Positions 24,183-32,773 of a DNA stretch of 64,000 nt are shown here, piece by piece (positions within the stretch are counted from its first letter, which is position 1; each line of letters opens with the position of its first letter). The translations under genes and the position numbers were made by a program. The notes beneath the pieces were generated by a model. The model made no database searches, was not told the DNA's origin, and saw nothing but the letters and a program-made list of their open reading frames with translations. Origin of the DNA: QYQD01 sp040754095 (GTDB lineage Bacteria; Desulfobacterota; QYQD01); contig JBFMFO010000003.1 in the NCBI GenBank assembly GCA_040754095.1, forward strand, positions 62,001 through 126,000, read 5' to 3'.

Positions 24183-25439
24183 TTACGTTCCCATTTCCCA
24201 GGAACTAAGGTATTTTTCCTGTTCTGCCGTCAGCTTATCGATCTGTATTCCCATAGACTGGAGTTTCATTAAGGCGATCCGGCGGTCGATCTCTTCCGGA
24301 ACCGGGTAAACCTCTTTTCTCATCTGACCATGGTGTTTTGCTATGTATTCGGCGGACAAGGCCTGGTTGGCAAAACTCATGTCCATGACGCTCGACGGAT
24401 GCCCTTCGGCCGCAGCCAGGTTAATGAGCCGTCCTTCTCCTAATACGTAAACCCGTTTGCCGTTGGCCAGTGTATATTCTTCTACATATTCCCGGATCAT
24501 GCGCCTTTTTTCGGTTACCTCCGCCAGGCCGTCGAGGTCCAGCTCGACGTTAAAGTGGCCGGAGTTGGAGACGATGGCCCCGTCTTTCATTTTAAGAAAG
24601 TGTTCCTTGCGTATGACATGGATATTGCCGGTAAGTGTGCAATAAATATCCCCGATCCGGGCGGCCTCTTCCATGGGCATGACGGCATAGCCGTCCATGA
24701 CCGCTTCCAGCGACTTCAGGGGATCAACCTCAGTAATAATAACCCGCGCTCCCATGCCCCGGGCCCGGTTAGCTACTCCCCGGCCGCACCAACCGTAACC
24801 GCAGACCACAAAGGCGCTTCCCGCCAGGAGACGATTGGTGGCCCTGATGATGCCGTCGATGGTGCTTTGACCGGTTCCGTAGCGGTTATCAAAGAAGTGT
24901 TTGGTCTTGGCGTCATTTACGGCGATTATAGGATAACCGAGGACCTTATCCATGGCCATACTGCGTAGCCGGATAACGCCGGTGGTTGTCTCTTCTGTGC
25001 CGGCCAGGATAGAGGGAATAAGGTCTTTTTTCTCTGAATGGAGCGTCGATACCAGGTCGGCGCCGTCATCCATAGTTATCATAGGTTTTATTTTCAGCAC
25101 AGAGCGGATGTGGCTGTAGTAGGTATCATGGTCTTCGCCTTTAATGGCAAAGACGGGGATGCCGCTATTCTTAACCAAAGAGGCAGCTACATCGTCCTGT
25201 GTGCTGAGGGGATTAGAAGCGCAGATGGCCACATCCGCGCCCCCGGCCTTTAGCGTCTCCATCAGGGCCGCTGTTTCCGTGGTCACATGGAGACAGGCGG
25301 CAATGCGCACGCCTTTGAGCGGCTTTTCCTTTTCAAAGCGATCCCGGATAATATTGAGCACGGGCATACTCTGGCCGGCCCATTCTATCCGGAGTTTTCC
25401 TTTATCAGCGAGTTTTTCGTCTTTGATGTGGTGTTTCAT
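24183..25439 (-). CDS. ahcY: Adenosylhomocysteinase
   Basis: 418 residues, the shorter bacterial form of the family. It hydrolyses S-adenosylhomocysteine to adenosine and homocysteine, removing the product inhibitor of methyltransferases. Visible: substrate domain with HVTTETAALMETLKAGGADV, and the NAD-binding Rossmann motif VVCGYGWCGRGVANRARGMG, with DNRYGTGQSTIDGI before it. The C-terminus has the family's conserved Lys/Tyr segment (QEKYLSSW). The ribosome binding site is AAGGAG. It lies downstream of metK in the same orientation with a 116-bp gap, so the pair forms the SAM-cycle unit. Confidence 0.95.
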   Translation of the reverse strand: MKHHIKDEKLADKGKLRIEWAGQSMPVLNIIRDRFEKEKPLKGVRIAACLHVTTETAALMETLKAGGADVAICASNPLSTQDDVAASLVKNSGIPVFAIKGEDHDTYYSHIRSVLKIKPMITMDDGADLVSTLHSEKKDLIPSILAGTEETTTGVIRLRSMAMDKVLGYPIIAVNDAKTKHFFDNRYGTGQSTIDGIIRATNRLLAGSAFVVCGYGWCGRGVANRARGMGARVIITEVDPLKSLEAVMDGYAVMPMEEAARIGDIYCTLTGNIHVIRKEHFLKMKDGAIVSNSGHFNVELDLDGLAEVTEKRRMIREYVEEYTLANGKRVYVLGEGRLINLAAAEGHPSSVMDMSFANQALSAEYIAKHHGQMRKEVYPVPEEIDRRIALMKLQSMGIQIDKLTAEQEKYLSSWEMGT

Positions 25440-25555
25440 GCTGACTCCTTAAAATGTCAGTGGTCAGTTGTCAGTAGTCCGTTGCGAATTGGCAGAGGCG
25501 CTACCTCAATCCGAAACCTGCAACGGACCATGGACAACGGTCAACGGACAACTGT

Positions 25556-26722
25556 TTAAAGTCCGGCCTTCTCCTTCAACAATTCCACCTTATCCAGCTT
25601 TTCCCAGGTGAACTCCGGCTCCGGCCGGCCAAAGTGCCCGTAAGCCGCTGTTTTTTTGAATATGGGACGTCTTAAATCCAGATAGCTGATAACGTCGGCC
25701 GGCTTGAAGCTGAAATCCTCCGTAATGATCTTGACAATCCGGTCATTAGGGATGGCCTCTGTGCCATAGGTATTTACGTTGATGGAAAGCGGCCTGGCCA
25801 GGCCGATACTATAAGCCACCTGAACCTCGCATTCCCGCGCCAGACCGGCGGCCACCACATTCTTGGCCACATATCTGGCCATATAGGAGGGACTGCGATC
25901 CACCTTAGAGGGGTCTTTTCCGGAAAAGGCCCCGCCGCCATGGTGTCCGCGGCCTCCATAGGTATCGACGATGATTTTTCGCCCAGTGACGCCGCAATCG
26001 GCCAGCGGCCCGCCCACGACAAAACGGCCGGTCGTATTGATCAGGTATTCTGTATCGCCGGTCATGAGGTGCGCCGGGATAACCTCCCTGATGACTTCCT
26101 CAATAATGGCCTCTTTAATCTCTTTATAGGACACTTCCGGGGTATGCTGGGCGGCAATAACCACGGTTGGTATGGATACCGGCTCCCCATTGACATAACG
26201 GACCGTAACCTGGGTCTTGCCGTCCGGTCTCAAAAAGGTAAGTATTCCCTTCTTTCGCACTTCAGCCAGGCGCATGGCCAGCTTGTGGGCATACCAGATA
26301 GGCATGGGCATGAAATCCGGGGTTTCGTCAGAGGCATAGCCAAACATGAGGCCCTGATCGCCGGCTCCCATTTCATGGTAGAGGCCGGTGCCGTTTACGC
26401 CCTGTGCAATATCCGGCGACTGTTTATCGATGCTGGAAAGAACAGCACAGGTTTGCCAGTCAAAACCCATGGATGAGTCTGTATAGCCGATTTCTTTTAT
26501 GGCGCCGCGCACAATTTGCGGCATATCTACATAGCAATCCGTGGTGATCTCGCCGGCTATCAGGGCCATGCCGGTAGTCACCAATGTTTCACAGGCCACC
26601 CGGCCCATTTTATCCTTTTCCAGTATAGCGTCAAGGATAGCATCAGAGATTTGGTCGGCTACCTTGTCCGGATGTCCCTCGGTAACCGATTCTGAGGTAA
26701 AAAGGCAATTTTTCATAAACAT
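25556..26722 (-). CDS. metK: S-adenosylmethionine synthetase
   Basis: 388 residues, standard length. Makes SAM from methionine and ATP. Landmarks: FTSESVTEGHPDKVADQISD at the N-terminus, GAGDQGLMFGYA in the middle, and the phosphate-binding loop GGGAFSGKDPSKVDRS near residue 260. The ATG follows AGGAGG at about seven bases. No SAM riboswitch was recognised in the upstream gap, which instead holds two inverted-end elements. Context: SAM made here serves CheR, RsmA and TrmJ, all encoded nearby. Confidence 0.97.
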   Translation of the reverse strand: MFMKNCLFTSESVTEGHPDKVADQISDAILDAILEKDKMGRVACETLVTTGMALIAGEITTDCYVDMPQIVRGAIKEIGYTDSSMGFDWQTCAVLSSIDKQSPDIAQGVNGTGLYHEMGAGDQGLMFGYASDETPDFMPMPIWYAHKLAMRLAEVRKKGILTFLRPDGKTQVTVRYVNGEPVSIPTVVIAAQHTPEVSYKEIKEAIIEEVIREVIPAHLMTGDTEYLINTTGRFVVGGPLADCGVTGRKIIVDTYGGRGHHGGGAFSGKDPSKVDRSPSYMARYVAKNVVAAGLARECEVQVAYSIGLARPLSINVNTYGTEAIPNDRIVKIITEDFSFKPADVISYLDLRRPIFKKTAAYGHFGRPEPEFTWEKLDKVELLKEKAGL

Positions 26723-26801
26723 AGTGCGTCCTCCTCTTGCAAACTTGCGGTATATAAACAGATGACTCTATCCTTGTCAAGCTATTAAGGCTCATAATAT
26801 T

Positions 26802-26987
26802 GATGATCTCGCAAACGGTCCAAAATATCACGCAAAGCCGCCAAGGATGTAAAAAGAATAAGATTTGGAACTCAGGAACTCATGAAAAAATACCGTTCTA
26901 TTCCTGATTTCTTGATTTCCAGATTTTTATTTCCCCTTTGCGGTCTTTGCGCCTTTGCGTGAGAAGTTGACTTGTTACAAGACCATC
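26802..26987. mobile_element. 186-bp GATG-ended element A
   Basis: The left end GATGATCTCGCAAACGGTC and reversed right end GATGGTCTTGTAACAAGTC are related inverted ends. Flanked by AATATT at 26796-26801 and 26988-26993. The interior is a CACGCAAAGCCGCCAAGG / CCTTTGCGTGAG inverted repeat, which also occurs without the GATG ends at 16289-16470, so it is a repeat within a repeat. Confidence 0.65.
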
Positions 26988-26993
26988 AATATT

Positions 26994-27165
26994 GATGAAC
27001 TCGTAAAAAGTAAAATTTTACTGCAGAGATCGCCGAGAACGCTGAGATAACATATTGAATAGTCATTCGACCCGGCTCATGCCCGTGAGCCAGCCGAACG
27101 GTTTACAGTTTTTCTCTGCGCACTCTGCGTGCTCAGCGGTGAAAAGGTTTTTTTACGAATTGATC
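26994..27165. mobile_element. 172-bp GATG-ended element B
   Basis: Abuts element A, sharing the middle AATATT (26988-26993), with another AATATT at 27166-27171. Left end GATGAACTCGTAAAAAGTA, reversed right end GATCAATTCGTAAAAAAAC. The interior is unrelated to A's: CAGAGATCGCCGAGAACGCTG faces CTCTGCGTGCTCAGCGGTG, plus a GGCTCATGCCCGTGAGCC hairpin. Together with A it fills the 516-bp metK-DUF502 gap. Confidence 0.65.
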
Positions 27166-27238
27166 AATATTAGTATTGAGAAATTATTCGGTTCTACTTA
27201 ACGCAGGGTTCGTCTTAGGAAGTGATGTCGCCGGGGGT

Positions 27239-27847
27239 TTAGCTTGGACTAACCATGCCACCCGAAAGTATAAGCTTAAAGGCGTCTTCGACAGAGATAT
27301 CCACATTAATAATATCTTCTTCCGGCACGATAAGGTAGAATCCAGAGGTGGGGTTAGGGGTTGTGGGTACAAAAACACCGACCATGTGAGGACGGGTGTT
27401 TGCAGACAGTTTATCGCCGGCCTTTCCGGTGATAAAACCAAGACTATAAATACCCCGGCGGGGGTATTCAATCAATACTACCTTCTTAAACTGGGTATCG
27501 CCCTTGACAAATATGGCCTCCGAGACCTGTCTGAGGGCGCCGTAGAGCACCCTGACCAGGGGGATTTTATCTACGATCATTTCCCAGTAGCCCAGGGCCT
27601 TTTTGCCGATATAGTTGCGGACCAGAAGCCCGGTAGTCAAGGCTAATATTACGGTGTATATGATACCCAGGCCCGGGATATGGAAGGGTAGATAGGTCTC
27701 AGGGTTGAACTTTTTCGGGAGGATGTCCCCGATTGAATCAATAAAATTTATCATCCCTGTTGCGACATATATCGTCACGAAGATGGGGATGAGAACTAGA
27801 AGCCCGGTCAAAAATAGGTTTTTTATCTTGCTTATGAATCGCTTCAC
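27239..27847 (-). CDS. DUF502 family membrane protein
   Basis: 202 residues, GTG start five bases after the panD stop. Two membrane segments are visible, at about 11-35 and 57-77 (the second IIYTVILALTTGLLV). A soluble C-terminal half with VLIEYPRRGIYSLGFITG and VGVFVPTTPNPTSGF is characteristic of the DUF502 family. Function unknown; the family is widespread in membranes of bacteria and plants. It may be co-transcribed with panC-panD, but no functional link is evident. No oddities in length or motifs. Confidence 0.9.
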   Translation of the reverse strand: MKRFISKIKNLFLTGLLVLIPIFVTIYVATGMINFIDSIGDILPKKFNPETYLPFHIPGLGIIYTVILALTTGLLVRNYIGKKALGYWEMIVDKIPLVRVLYGALRQVSEAIFVKGDTQFKKVVLIEYPRRGIYSLGFITGKAGDKLSANTRPHMVGVFVPTTPNPTSGFYLIVPEEDIINVDISVEDAFKLILSGGMVSPS

Positions 27848-27852
27848 AGGGA

Positions 27853-28200
27853 TTAAACGATGTGGTTGTCTTTATCTACATGACAAAGGTGCGGTCTGTG
27901 GCCTGCCAATTCATCTTCGCTGTAAAGGGCGTAAGTGGCTACTATGAGCAGGTCGCCGACCACTCCCTTGCGGGCCGCTGCGCCATTAAGACAGATAACG
28001 CCGGAATCAGGCAGACCCTCGATAGCGTAAGTCTCAAAACGTTCGCCGTTGTTTATATTATAGACCCGGACCATTTCGAAAGGCAAGATGCCCGCGGCCC
28101 TCATAAGAGAGGCATCTATGGTCAGGCTGCCTTCGTAATTCAGATCGGCCTCCGTTACTCTTACGCGGTGCAGTTTCGATTTCAGCATAAGCCTCTGCAT
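27853..28200 (-). CDS. panD: Aspartate 1-decarboxylase
   Basis: About 115 residues from the ATG at 28200, which follows GGGAGAA and starts MQRLMLKSKLHRVRVTEADL as in the family; an upstream start at 28230 would overlap panC. It makes beta-alanine from aspartate for pantothenate. The self-cleavage site is Gly24-Ser25 in YEGSLTID, giving the pyruvoyl group on Ser25. It starts five bases after the panC stop, so the two are translated from one message and supply the two ends of the pantothenate pathway. Confidence 0.95.
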   Translation of the reverse strand: MQRLMLKSKLHRVRVTEADLNYEGSLTIDASLMRAAGILPFEMVRVYNINNGERFETYAIEGLPDSGVICLNGAAARKGVVGDLLIVATYALYSEDELAGHRPHLCHVDKDNHIV

Positions 28201-28205
28201 TTTGT

Positions 28206-29057
28206 TTATTCTCCCGGCGATAAAAGGCAATTGTCGATAAGACGTGTTTTCCCTACCCGGGCAGCTATGGCCAGTAGGGTTTTATCGTTAACTATGTGCC
28301 GCTCCTCCAGTGTTTCAGGATGGCAAAAACTGATATAGTCTGTCCTGACATTATCATGAACAGCCATCAGTTCCTTTATGGCCTTTTTTATCCCTTCAGG
28401 CCTTTTTTCTCCTTTATGGACCAGATCCTTAGCCACGGAAATGGCCTGTTGAAGGCTGAGCGCCGCCTTTCTCTCAGCCGGGGATAGATAGGTATTGCGC
28501 GAACTCATGGCCAGGCCATCTCTTTCACGGACGATGGGCCGGCCTGTTACCTTGATGGCCATATTTAAATCGCCGGCCATGCGGCGGATGGCCAGCCATT
28601 GCTGGTAATCTTTCAGCCCGAATACGGCCTCATGAGGCTGTACGATATTAAAAAGTTTAGTTACCACCGTGGTTACCCCGCGAAAATGTGCGGGCCGGTT
28701 CCGGCCGCATAGCGATTGGGTTACCTGTTCCACTTCCACATGTGTCTGAAATCTCGGCGGGTACATGTCCTGTGCAGACGGACAGAAGAGGATATCCACA
28801 CCGGCCTTTTCAGCCATTATACGATCGCGTTTAAGGTCACGCGGATAGCGTTCAAGGTCCTCTGAAGGGCCGAACTGCAACGGATTTACAAAGACGCTCA
28901 CTACCAGGAGGTCGCATCTCTTACGGGCATAGGCCATGAGGCTTATATGTCCCGCATGAAAGAACCCCATAGTAGGCACAAGAGCGATCCGTTTGCCTTC
29001 GGCCCTCTTTTGCATGGACAGGGATTGCATCCTGGCCACGGATTTCATTATCTTCAT
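28206..29057 (-). CDS. panC: Pantoate--beta-alanine ligase (pantothenate synthetase)
   Basis: About 283 residues from ATG 29057 (MKIMKSVARMQ); the frame opens at 29078, but those extra codons lie in a dispersed GTCACTGGTCATTAG repeat. It condenses pantoate and beta-alanine with ATP. Visible: VPTMGFFHAGHISLM, the nucleotidyltransferase HxGH motif; NPLQFGPSEDLERYPR; the KDYQQWL segment; and RDGLAMSSRNTYLSP. First gene of the panC-panD-DUF502 run. panB is not in the window. Confidence 0.95.
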   Translation of the reverse strand: MKIMKSVARMQSLSMQKRAEGKRIALVPTMGFFHAGHISLMAYARKRCDLLVVSVFVNPLQFGPSEDLERYPRDLKRDRIMAEKAGVDILFCPSAQDMYPPRFQTHVEVEQVTQSLCGRNRPAHFRGVTTVVTKLFNIVQPHEAVFGLKDYQQWLAIRRMAGDLNMAIKVTGRPIVRERDGLAMSSRNTYLSPAERKAALSLQQAISVAKDLVHKGEKRPEGIKKAIKELMAVHDNVRTDYISFCHPETLEERHIVNDKTLLAIAARVGKTRLIDNCLLSPGE

Positions 29058-29066
29058 ATAGGAGAC

Positions 29067-29149
29067 GTCACTGGTCATTAGTCATCGGTCATTGGTTAGG
29101 TGTGGGATTGACGGCTTTTACTAGTGACAGATAACCATTGACTAATGAC
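29067..29149. repeat. GTCATTAGTCA-armed hairpin repeat
   Basis: The left arm GTCACTGGTCATTAGTCATC faces the right arm ATAACCATTGACTAATGAC across a spacer of about 25 bases. It lies upstream of panC and includes the first possible start codon of that frame. The remainder of the 29058-29330 gap has no gene. Confidence 0.7.
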
Positions 29150-29330
29150 ATTCATTGTAATTCACAATATTAAACCGCTCTCTTGGTACGGACGCAATTT
29201 AACAACTGCCCTTTCTTTTTGTCAAGTTTTGTTAGTTAGCAACTATTTGCCGCAGAGCACACAGAGTCAAGCCATTTAACACCTGAGGACAGGCGGGACG
29301 CTTGTCCTCCTGATAGATGATGGTTGAAAG

Positions 29331-30170
29331 CTAACATCTGATAGCCGCTTTTCTCAGCAGATTGCTTATCCGTACAAAATCGTTAACTTCCAGGGTTTCG
29401 GCCCTTCTCTGTCCATCGATGTGCAGGGTTTCCAGGACGTTTCTAATCAGTTCAGGAGGAAAGCTGGCTCCAGAGAGGGCATTTTGCAGGGTCTTGCGCC
29501 GTTTCTGGAAGGCGCTCTTGACTGTTTTTTTAAAGAGGGATTCATCTTCAGCGATTACCTCCGGGGGGCGGAGGTGAAGACCGAGGATCATAGAATCCAC
29601 TTCCGGTCTGGGATAGAATTGAGCGGCAGGCACTCGTAAGACCTTTTCGACGGCGGCGCAATAATTGAAGAACACGGCAAGAATGCCATATGTTTTACCG
29701 CCGGGCGGGGCGACGATCCTTTCGGCCACCTCCTTTTGGAGCATGACAAAGGCATTTTTAAACGAAGACCGACATTCCCATATCTTAAAAAGTATAGGGC
29801 TGGAAATATAGTACGGCAGGTTCCCTATTATCTTTAGTTTTTGTCCATATTCTCTTTCCAATGCCGGAAAATCAACTTTCAGTATGTCCTGGTGTACTAT
29901 TTCCAGGGTGGAAGGGAGGGCATATTCTTCTTTCACAATAGCAATCAGGCGCGGGTCAACTTCAAAGCTTATGAGTTTTTTGACCCTGGCGGCCAGGGGC
30001 AGGGTGAGAATGCCCAGACCCGTGCCCACTTCAATGACTATGTCCTCTGCCCCAAATCCCGCTTTTTCAATTATGGTCTTAGCAATATCCGGGTTTATAA
30101 GGAAATTTTGCCCCCGGCTCTTTGAGGGCCGTATGTCGTACTTTTTTAGTAATCCTTGCGGGCTGGTCAT
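29331..30170 (-). CDS. rsmA: 16S rRNA (adenine1518-N6/adenine1519-N6)-dimethyltransferase
   Basis: 279 residues, usual KsgA size. It dimethylates two adjacent adenines in the 3'-terminal hairpin of 16S rRNA with SAM. Landmarks: SRGQNFLINPDIAKTI at the N-terminus, the SAM loop VIEVGTGLGILT, SFEVDPRLI, and the catalytic IGNLPYYISSPILFK. The C-terminal helical domain has AFQKRRKTLQNALSG. Separated by repeats from genes on both sides, so probably its own transcript. Confidence 0.95.
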   Translation of the reverse strand: MTSPQGLLKKYDIRPSKSRGQNFLINPDIAKTIIEKAGFGAEDIVIEVGTGLGILTLPLAARVKKLISFEVDPRLIAIVKEEYALPSTLEIVHQDILKVDFPALEREYGQKLKIIGNLPYYISSPILFKIWECRSSFKNAFVMLQKEVAERIVAPPGGKTYGILAVFFNYCAAVEKVLRVPAAQFYPRPEVDSMILGLHLRPPEVIAEDESLFKKTVKSAFQKRRKTLQNALSGASFPPELIRNVLETLHIDGQRRAETLEVNDFVRISNLLRKAAIRC

Positions 30171-30254
30171 TGGACGCTCAGTTTAAATTTCAAAGTGTAA
30201 AGTTTAAATGAATGTCAAAGCGTCTAAGTTCAAAACGTCACTTGTCACAAAAAA

Positions 30255-30345
30255 GTCATCGGTCAATAGTCACTTGTCAATGGTAGAAGATATTGATCTC
30301 CCTACTTAACTAATTACCAATGACTATTGACAAATGACTAATGAC
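30255..30345. repeat. GTCATTAGTCA-armed hairpin repeat
   Basis: The left arm GTCATCGGTCAATAGTCACT faces the right arm TGACTATTGACAAATGACTA, ending ATGACATTCACTATA just before the end of the DUF2062 gene. The same ATGACATTCACTATA ending occurs near 34110-34124. Confidence 0.7.
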
Positions 30346-30350
30346 ATTCA

Positions 30351-30815
30351 CTATAGCCGTCTGGCCCGGCGCTTTGTCCTGAGGTACTTAAAACTGTAAA
30401 GTGTAAGGAAATAGGTAATAACCGCCGGTATAATGCCGAGGATCACTCCACCAATGAGCATAGTGAGCACTAACTCCCGGCCGGCGTGGGCTATATCGAT
30501 AATAGAATAGGTATATGGCAGTTTCATTTCAAAAGAGGTGACCCATTTCCCGAGGTAATAGGCCAGGTAATAGTAGATGGGTATGGTGACGGGATTACTG
30601 ATTACAATGGCCCCGATAAGCCCGGCTATGCGGCTGCTGCTCAACAGAGAGGTTGTCAGGAGGATCATTATGGTGTGGAACGGTATGGTCGGGGTAAGAC
30701 CGATAAAGACACCAATGGCCATGCCGGAGGCAATCGACCGGGGATTGCCCTTGAGGTTCTTTATGCGGAGATAATAGTATTTTAATATCCTTTTTAAAGT
30801 CATATCTATAAGCAT
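30351..30815 (-). CDS. DUF2062 family membrane protein
   Basis: 154 residues with a GMAIGVFIGLTPTIPFHTIM segment typical of DUF2062 and three or four membrane helices (about 28-60, 62-85, 112-140). Its ATG follows the tsaD stop directly, so translation is probably coupled. Function unknown; the family is often found beside lipid or envelope genes. The C-terminus is basic (KYLRTKRRARRL). Confidence 0.85.
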   Translation of the reverse strand: MLIDMTLKRILKYYYLRIKNLKGNPRSIASGMAIGVFIGLTPTIPFHTIMILLTTSLLSSSRIAGLIGAIVISNPVTIPIYYYLAYYLGKWVTSFEMKLPYTYSIIDIAHAGRELVLTMLIGGVILGIIPAVITYFLTLYSFKYLRTKRRARRL

Positions 30816-31847
30816 TCAGCCATCAGCTTTGCCGGGCGTAGACTGCTGAGGGCTGAGACGGGAATAGGCATCGAGGTCCATGTCGGAAACCTCTCCTTTG
30901 CGGAAACGATGGTATCCGGCCACCGCAATCATAGCGGCATTATCCGTGCAAAGGGACGGATCCGGGATAAAGACCTTAATCCCGGCCTGTTTTGCGGCCG
31001 CGCCGAGGGCTTCCCTTAACCGGCGATTAGAAGCTACTCCGCCTGCCGCAACAATATTTTTGACTTTATATTGCAGGGCGGCCTTCATGGTTTTATCTGT
31101 CAGAACATCAACTACGGCCTCCTGAAAGGCGGCCGCCGTATCCTCGTAGGGTGCCGTTATCCGATTCTCCCGGCAACAGCGTATATAATTGGCTACTGCG
31201 GTCTTAAGGCCGCTGAAGCTGAAATCGAAGGAATCCTTACTGATAATGGCCCGGGGGAGATTGATTTTTTTAGGGTTCCCTTGTTCGGCCAGCCGGCTGA
31301 TTACCTCACCTCCGGGATAGCCAAGGCCCATCAGTTTCGCCACCTTATCGAAGGCCTCGCCGGCGGCGTCATCCCGCGTCTGGCCCAGGAGATGATAACC
31401 TGTATAGTCAGAGACGTAGTACAGGGCGGTATGCCCGCCTGAGGCCATAAGGGCGACATAGGGGAAAGAAGGGGAATCTTCTTCCAGATAAATAGATAAC
31501 AGGTGTCCTTCGATGTGGCTCACGCCAATGAGGGGGAGTTCCCGCGCATAAGAAAGGGCCTTGGCAAAGGAGAGGCCGATCAGTAGTGACCCTACCAGCC
31601 CCGGCCCCCGGGTGGCGGCTATGGCATCAATGCCATTTAAAGATACCCCGGACCGTTCCAGGGCCTCTTTCACGACAGGATAGATGGCTTCGATGTGTTT
31701 GCGGGAGGCCAGTTCCGGTACGACGCCGCCGTAACGGCGATGCACGTCCACCTGGGAGGCTACCACACTGGATAATATAATTTTTCCGTCCCGGACGACA
31801 GCCGCGGCTGTCTCATCACAGGAGCTTTCGATACCCAGGATGAGCAC
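30816..31847 (-). CDS. tsaD: tRNA N6-adenosine threonylcarbamoyltransferase
   Basis: 343 residues, standard. Transfers threonylcarbamoyl to A37 of ANN-decoding tRNAs, working with TsaB and TsaE, which are not seen here. ASKHA ATPase fold: ILGIESSCDETAAAVV at the N-terminus, metal ligands H111 and H115 in SHIEGHLLS, MASGGHTALY, and VAAGGVASNRRLRE near the C-terminus. It starts two bases after the fba stop and abuts the DUF2062 gene, so it lies within an fbp-fba-tsaD-DUF2062 run. Confidence 0.96.
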   Translation of the reverse strand: MLILGIESSCDETAAAVVRDGKIILSSVVASQVDVHRRYGGVVPELASRKHIEAIYPVVKEALERSGVSLNGIDAIAATRGPGLVGSLLIGLSFAKALSYARELPLIGVSHIEGHLLSIYLEEDSPSFPYVALMASGGHTALYYVSDYTGYHLLGQTRDDAAGEAFDKVAKLMGLGYPGGEVISRLAEQGNPKKINLPRAIISKDSFDFSFSGLKTAVANYIRCCRENRITAPYEDTAAAFQEAVVDVLTDKTMKAALQYKVKNIVAAGGVASNRRLREALGAAAKQAGIKVFIPDPSLCTDNAAMIAVAGYHRFRKGEVSDMDLDAYSRLSPQQSTPGKADG

Positions 31848-31849
31848 GT

Positions 31850-32773
31850 TCAGACCCTGTTGGCACAGCCCAGGGCCTCTATCTTGCCTGCGATGATCTG
31901 CGCCACTTTTTCCCGGGCCGGCCCCAGGATTTTTCTCAGGTCGAAAGTCTCCGGTTTTTCCGCCAGGATGCGGCGCATGGCGCTGACGAAACCAAGTCGG
32001 AGGTCCGTATCTATATTGACCTTGGCTACACCCACCTTGATAGCCTTTTGCACTTCTTCCAGGGGCACGCCTTTGGCCTCCCCAATCGGAATGCCGGAAC
32101 CAATGGCCTCTTGAAGAAGGTCAGCCGGGATAGAAGACGCGCCGTGCAGGACGAGGGGTATGCCCGTCTTTTCTTTAACCTTTTTTAGTCGTTCCAGGTC
32201 AAGGCGGGCAGCGCCTTTATACTTGAAGGCCCCGTGCGATGTCCCTACTGCCGGAGCCAGAGAGTCAACATTTGTCTCCTGAACAAAACGGCCGGCCTCT
32301 TCAGGATCGACAAGTACGGCGTCTCTTTCCGCTACAGATACGGTATCCTCTATGCCCATGAGGCGGCCCAGTTCGGCCTCTACCGAGACCCCGACCTCGT
32401 GGGCTGTTTTTACCACCTGCCTGGTCAGGGCTGCATTTTCGGTATAAGGCAGGTGAGAGGCGTCGATCATGACCGAGGTAAATCCGGCCTGAATACAGGC
32501 CCTGATCGTTTCCAGCTTGTGCCCGTGATCCAGATGCAGGGCTACGGGGATTTCTACCTTTCCGGCCAGTGTCCTGGCCATGGATACGATGGTCGATAGT
32601 CCGGCATAACTGATGGCGCCTTCTGAAGCCTGGATAATGACCGGGGCGCGCAGGTTATTGGCCGTCTGTAAAATGGCCTGTAACATTTCCATATTAACAA
32701 AATTAAAGGCCCCTATGGCGTAGCCTTCCCGGTAAGCCTTAAGCAATATGTCTTTGGCAGGTACAAGCGGCAT
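31850..32773 (-). CDS. fba: Class II fructose-1,6-bisphosphate aldolase
   Basis: 307 residues. Zinc-dependent aldolase joining glyceraldehyde-3-phosphate and DHAP. Visible: IGAFNFVNMEMLQAIL, the catalytic and metal motif ALHLDHGHKLE, SVMIDASHLP, VEAELGRL, GTSHGAFK and LVLHGASSIP. Its ATG shares one base with the fbp stop (TGATG), so the two are translationally coupled and form a gluconeogenic pair. Members with tagatose- or ketose-bisphosphate preference are close in sequence; the fbp coupling favours the fructose substrate. Confidence 0.93.
   Translation of the reverse strand: MPLVPAKDILLKAYREGYAIGAFNFVNMEMLQAILQTANNLRAPVIIQASEGAISYAGLSTIVSMARTLAGKVEIPVALHLDHGHKLETIRACIQAGFTSVMIDASHLPYTENAALTRQVVKTAHEVGVSVEAELGRLMGIEDTVSVAERDAVLVDPEEAGRFVQETNVDSLAPAVGTSHGAFKYKGAARLDLERLKKVKEKTGIPLVLHGASSIPADLLQEAIGSGIPIGEAKGVPLEEVQKAIKVGVAKVNIDTDLRLGFVSAMRRILAEKPETFDLRKILGPAREKVAQIIAGKIEALGCANRV

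Noticed and set aside
26723..26800. SAM riboswitch ahead of metK
   Set aside because: The leader visible before the first repeat element is under 80 bases and shows no SAM-I/II-like helices.
27176..27646. Plus-strand frame opposite the DUF502 gene
   Set aside because: It overlaps the DUF502 coding region, whose membrane segments and conserved motifs are clear; no ribosome binding site.
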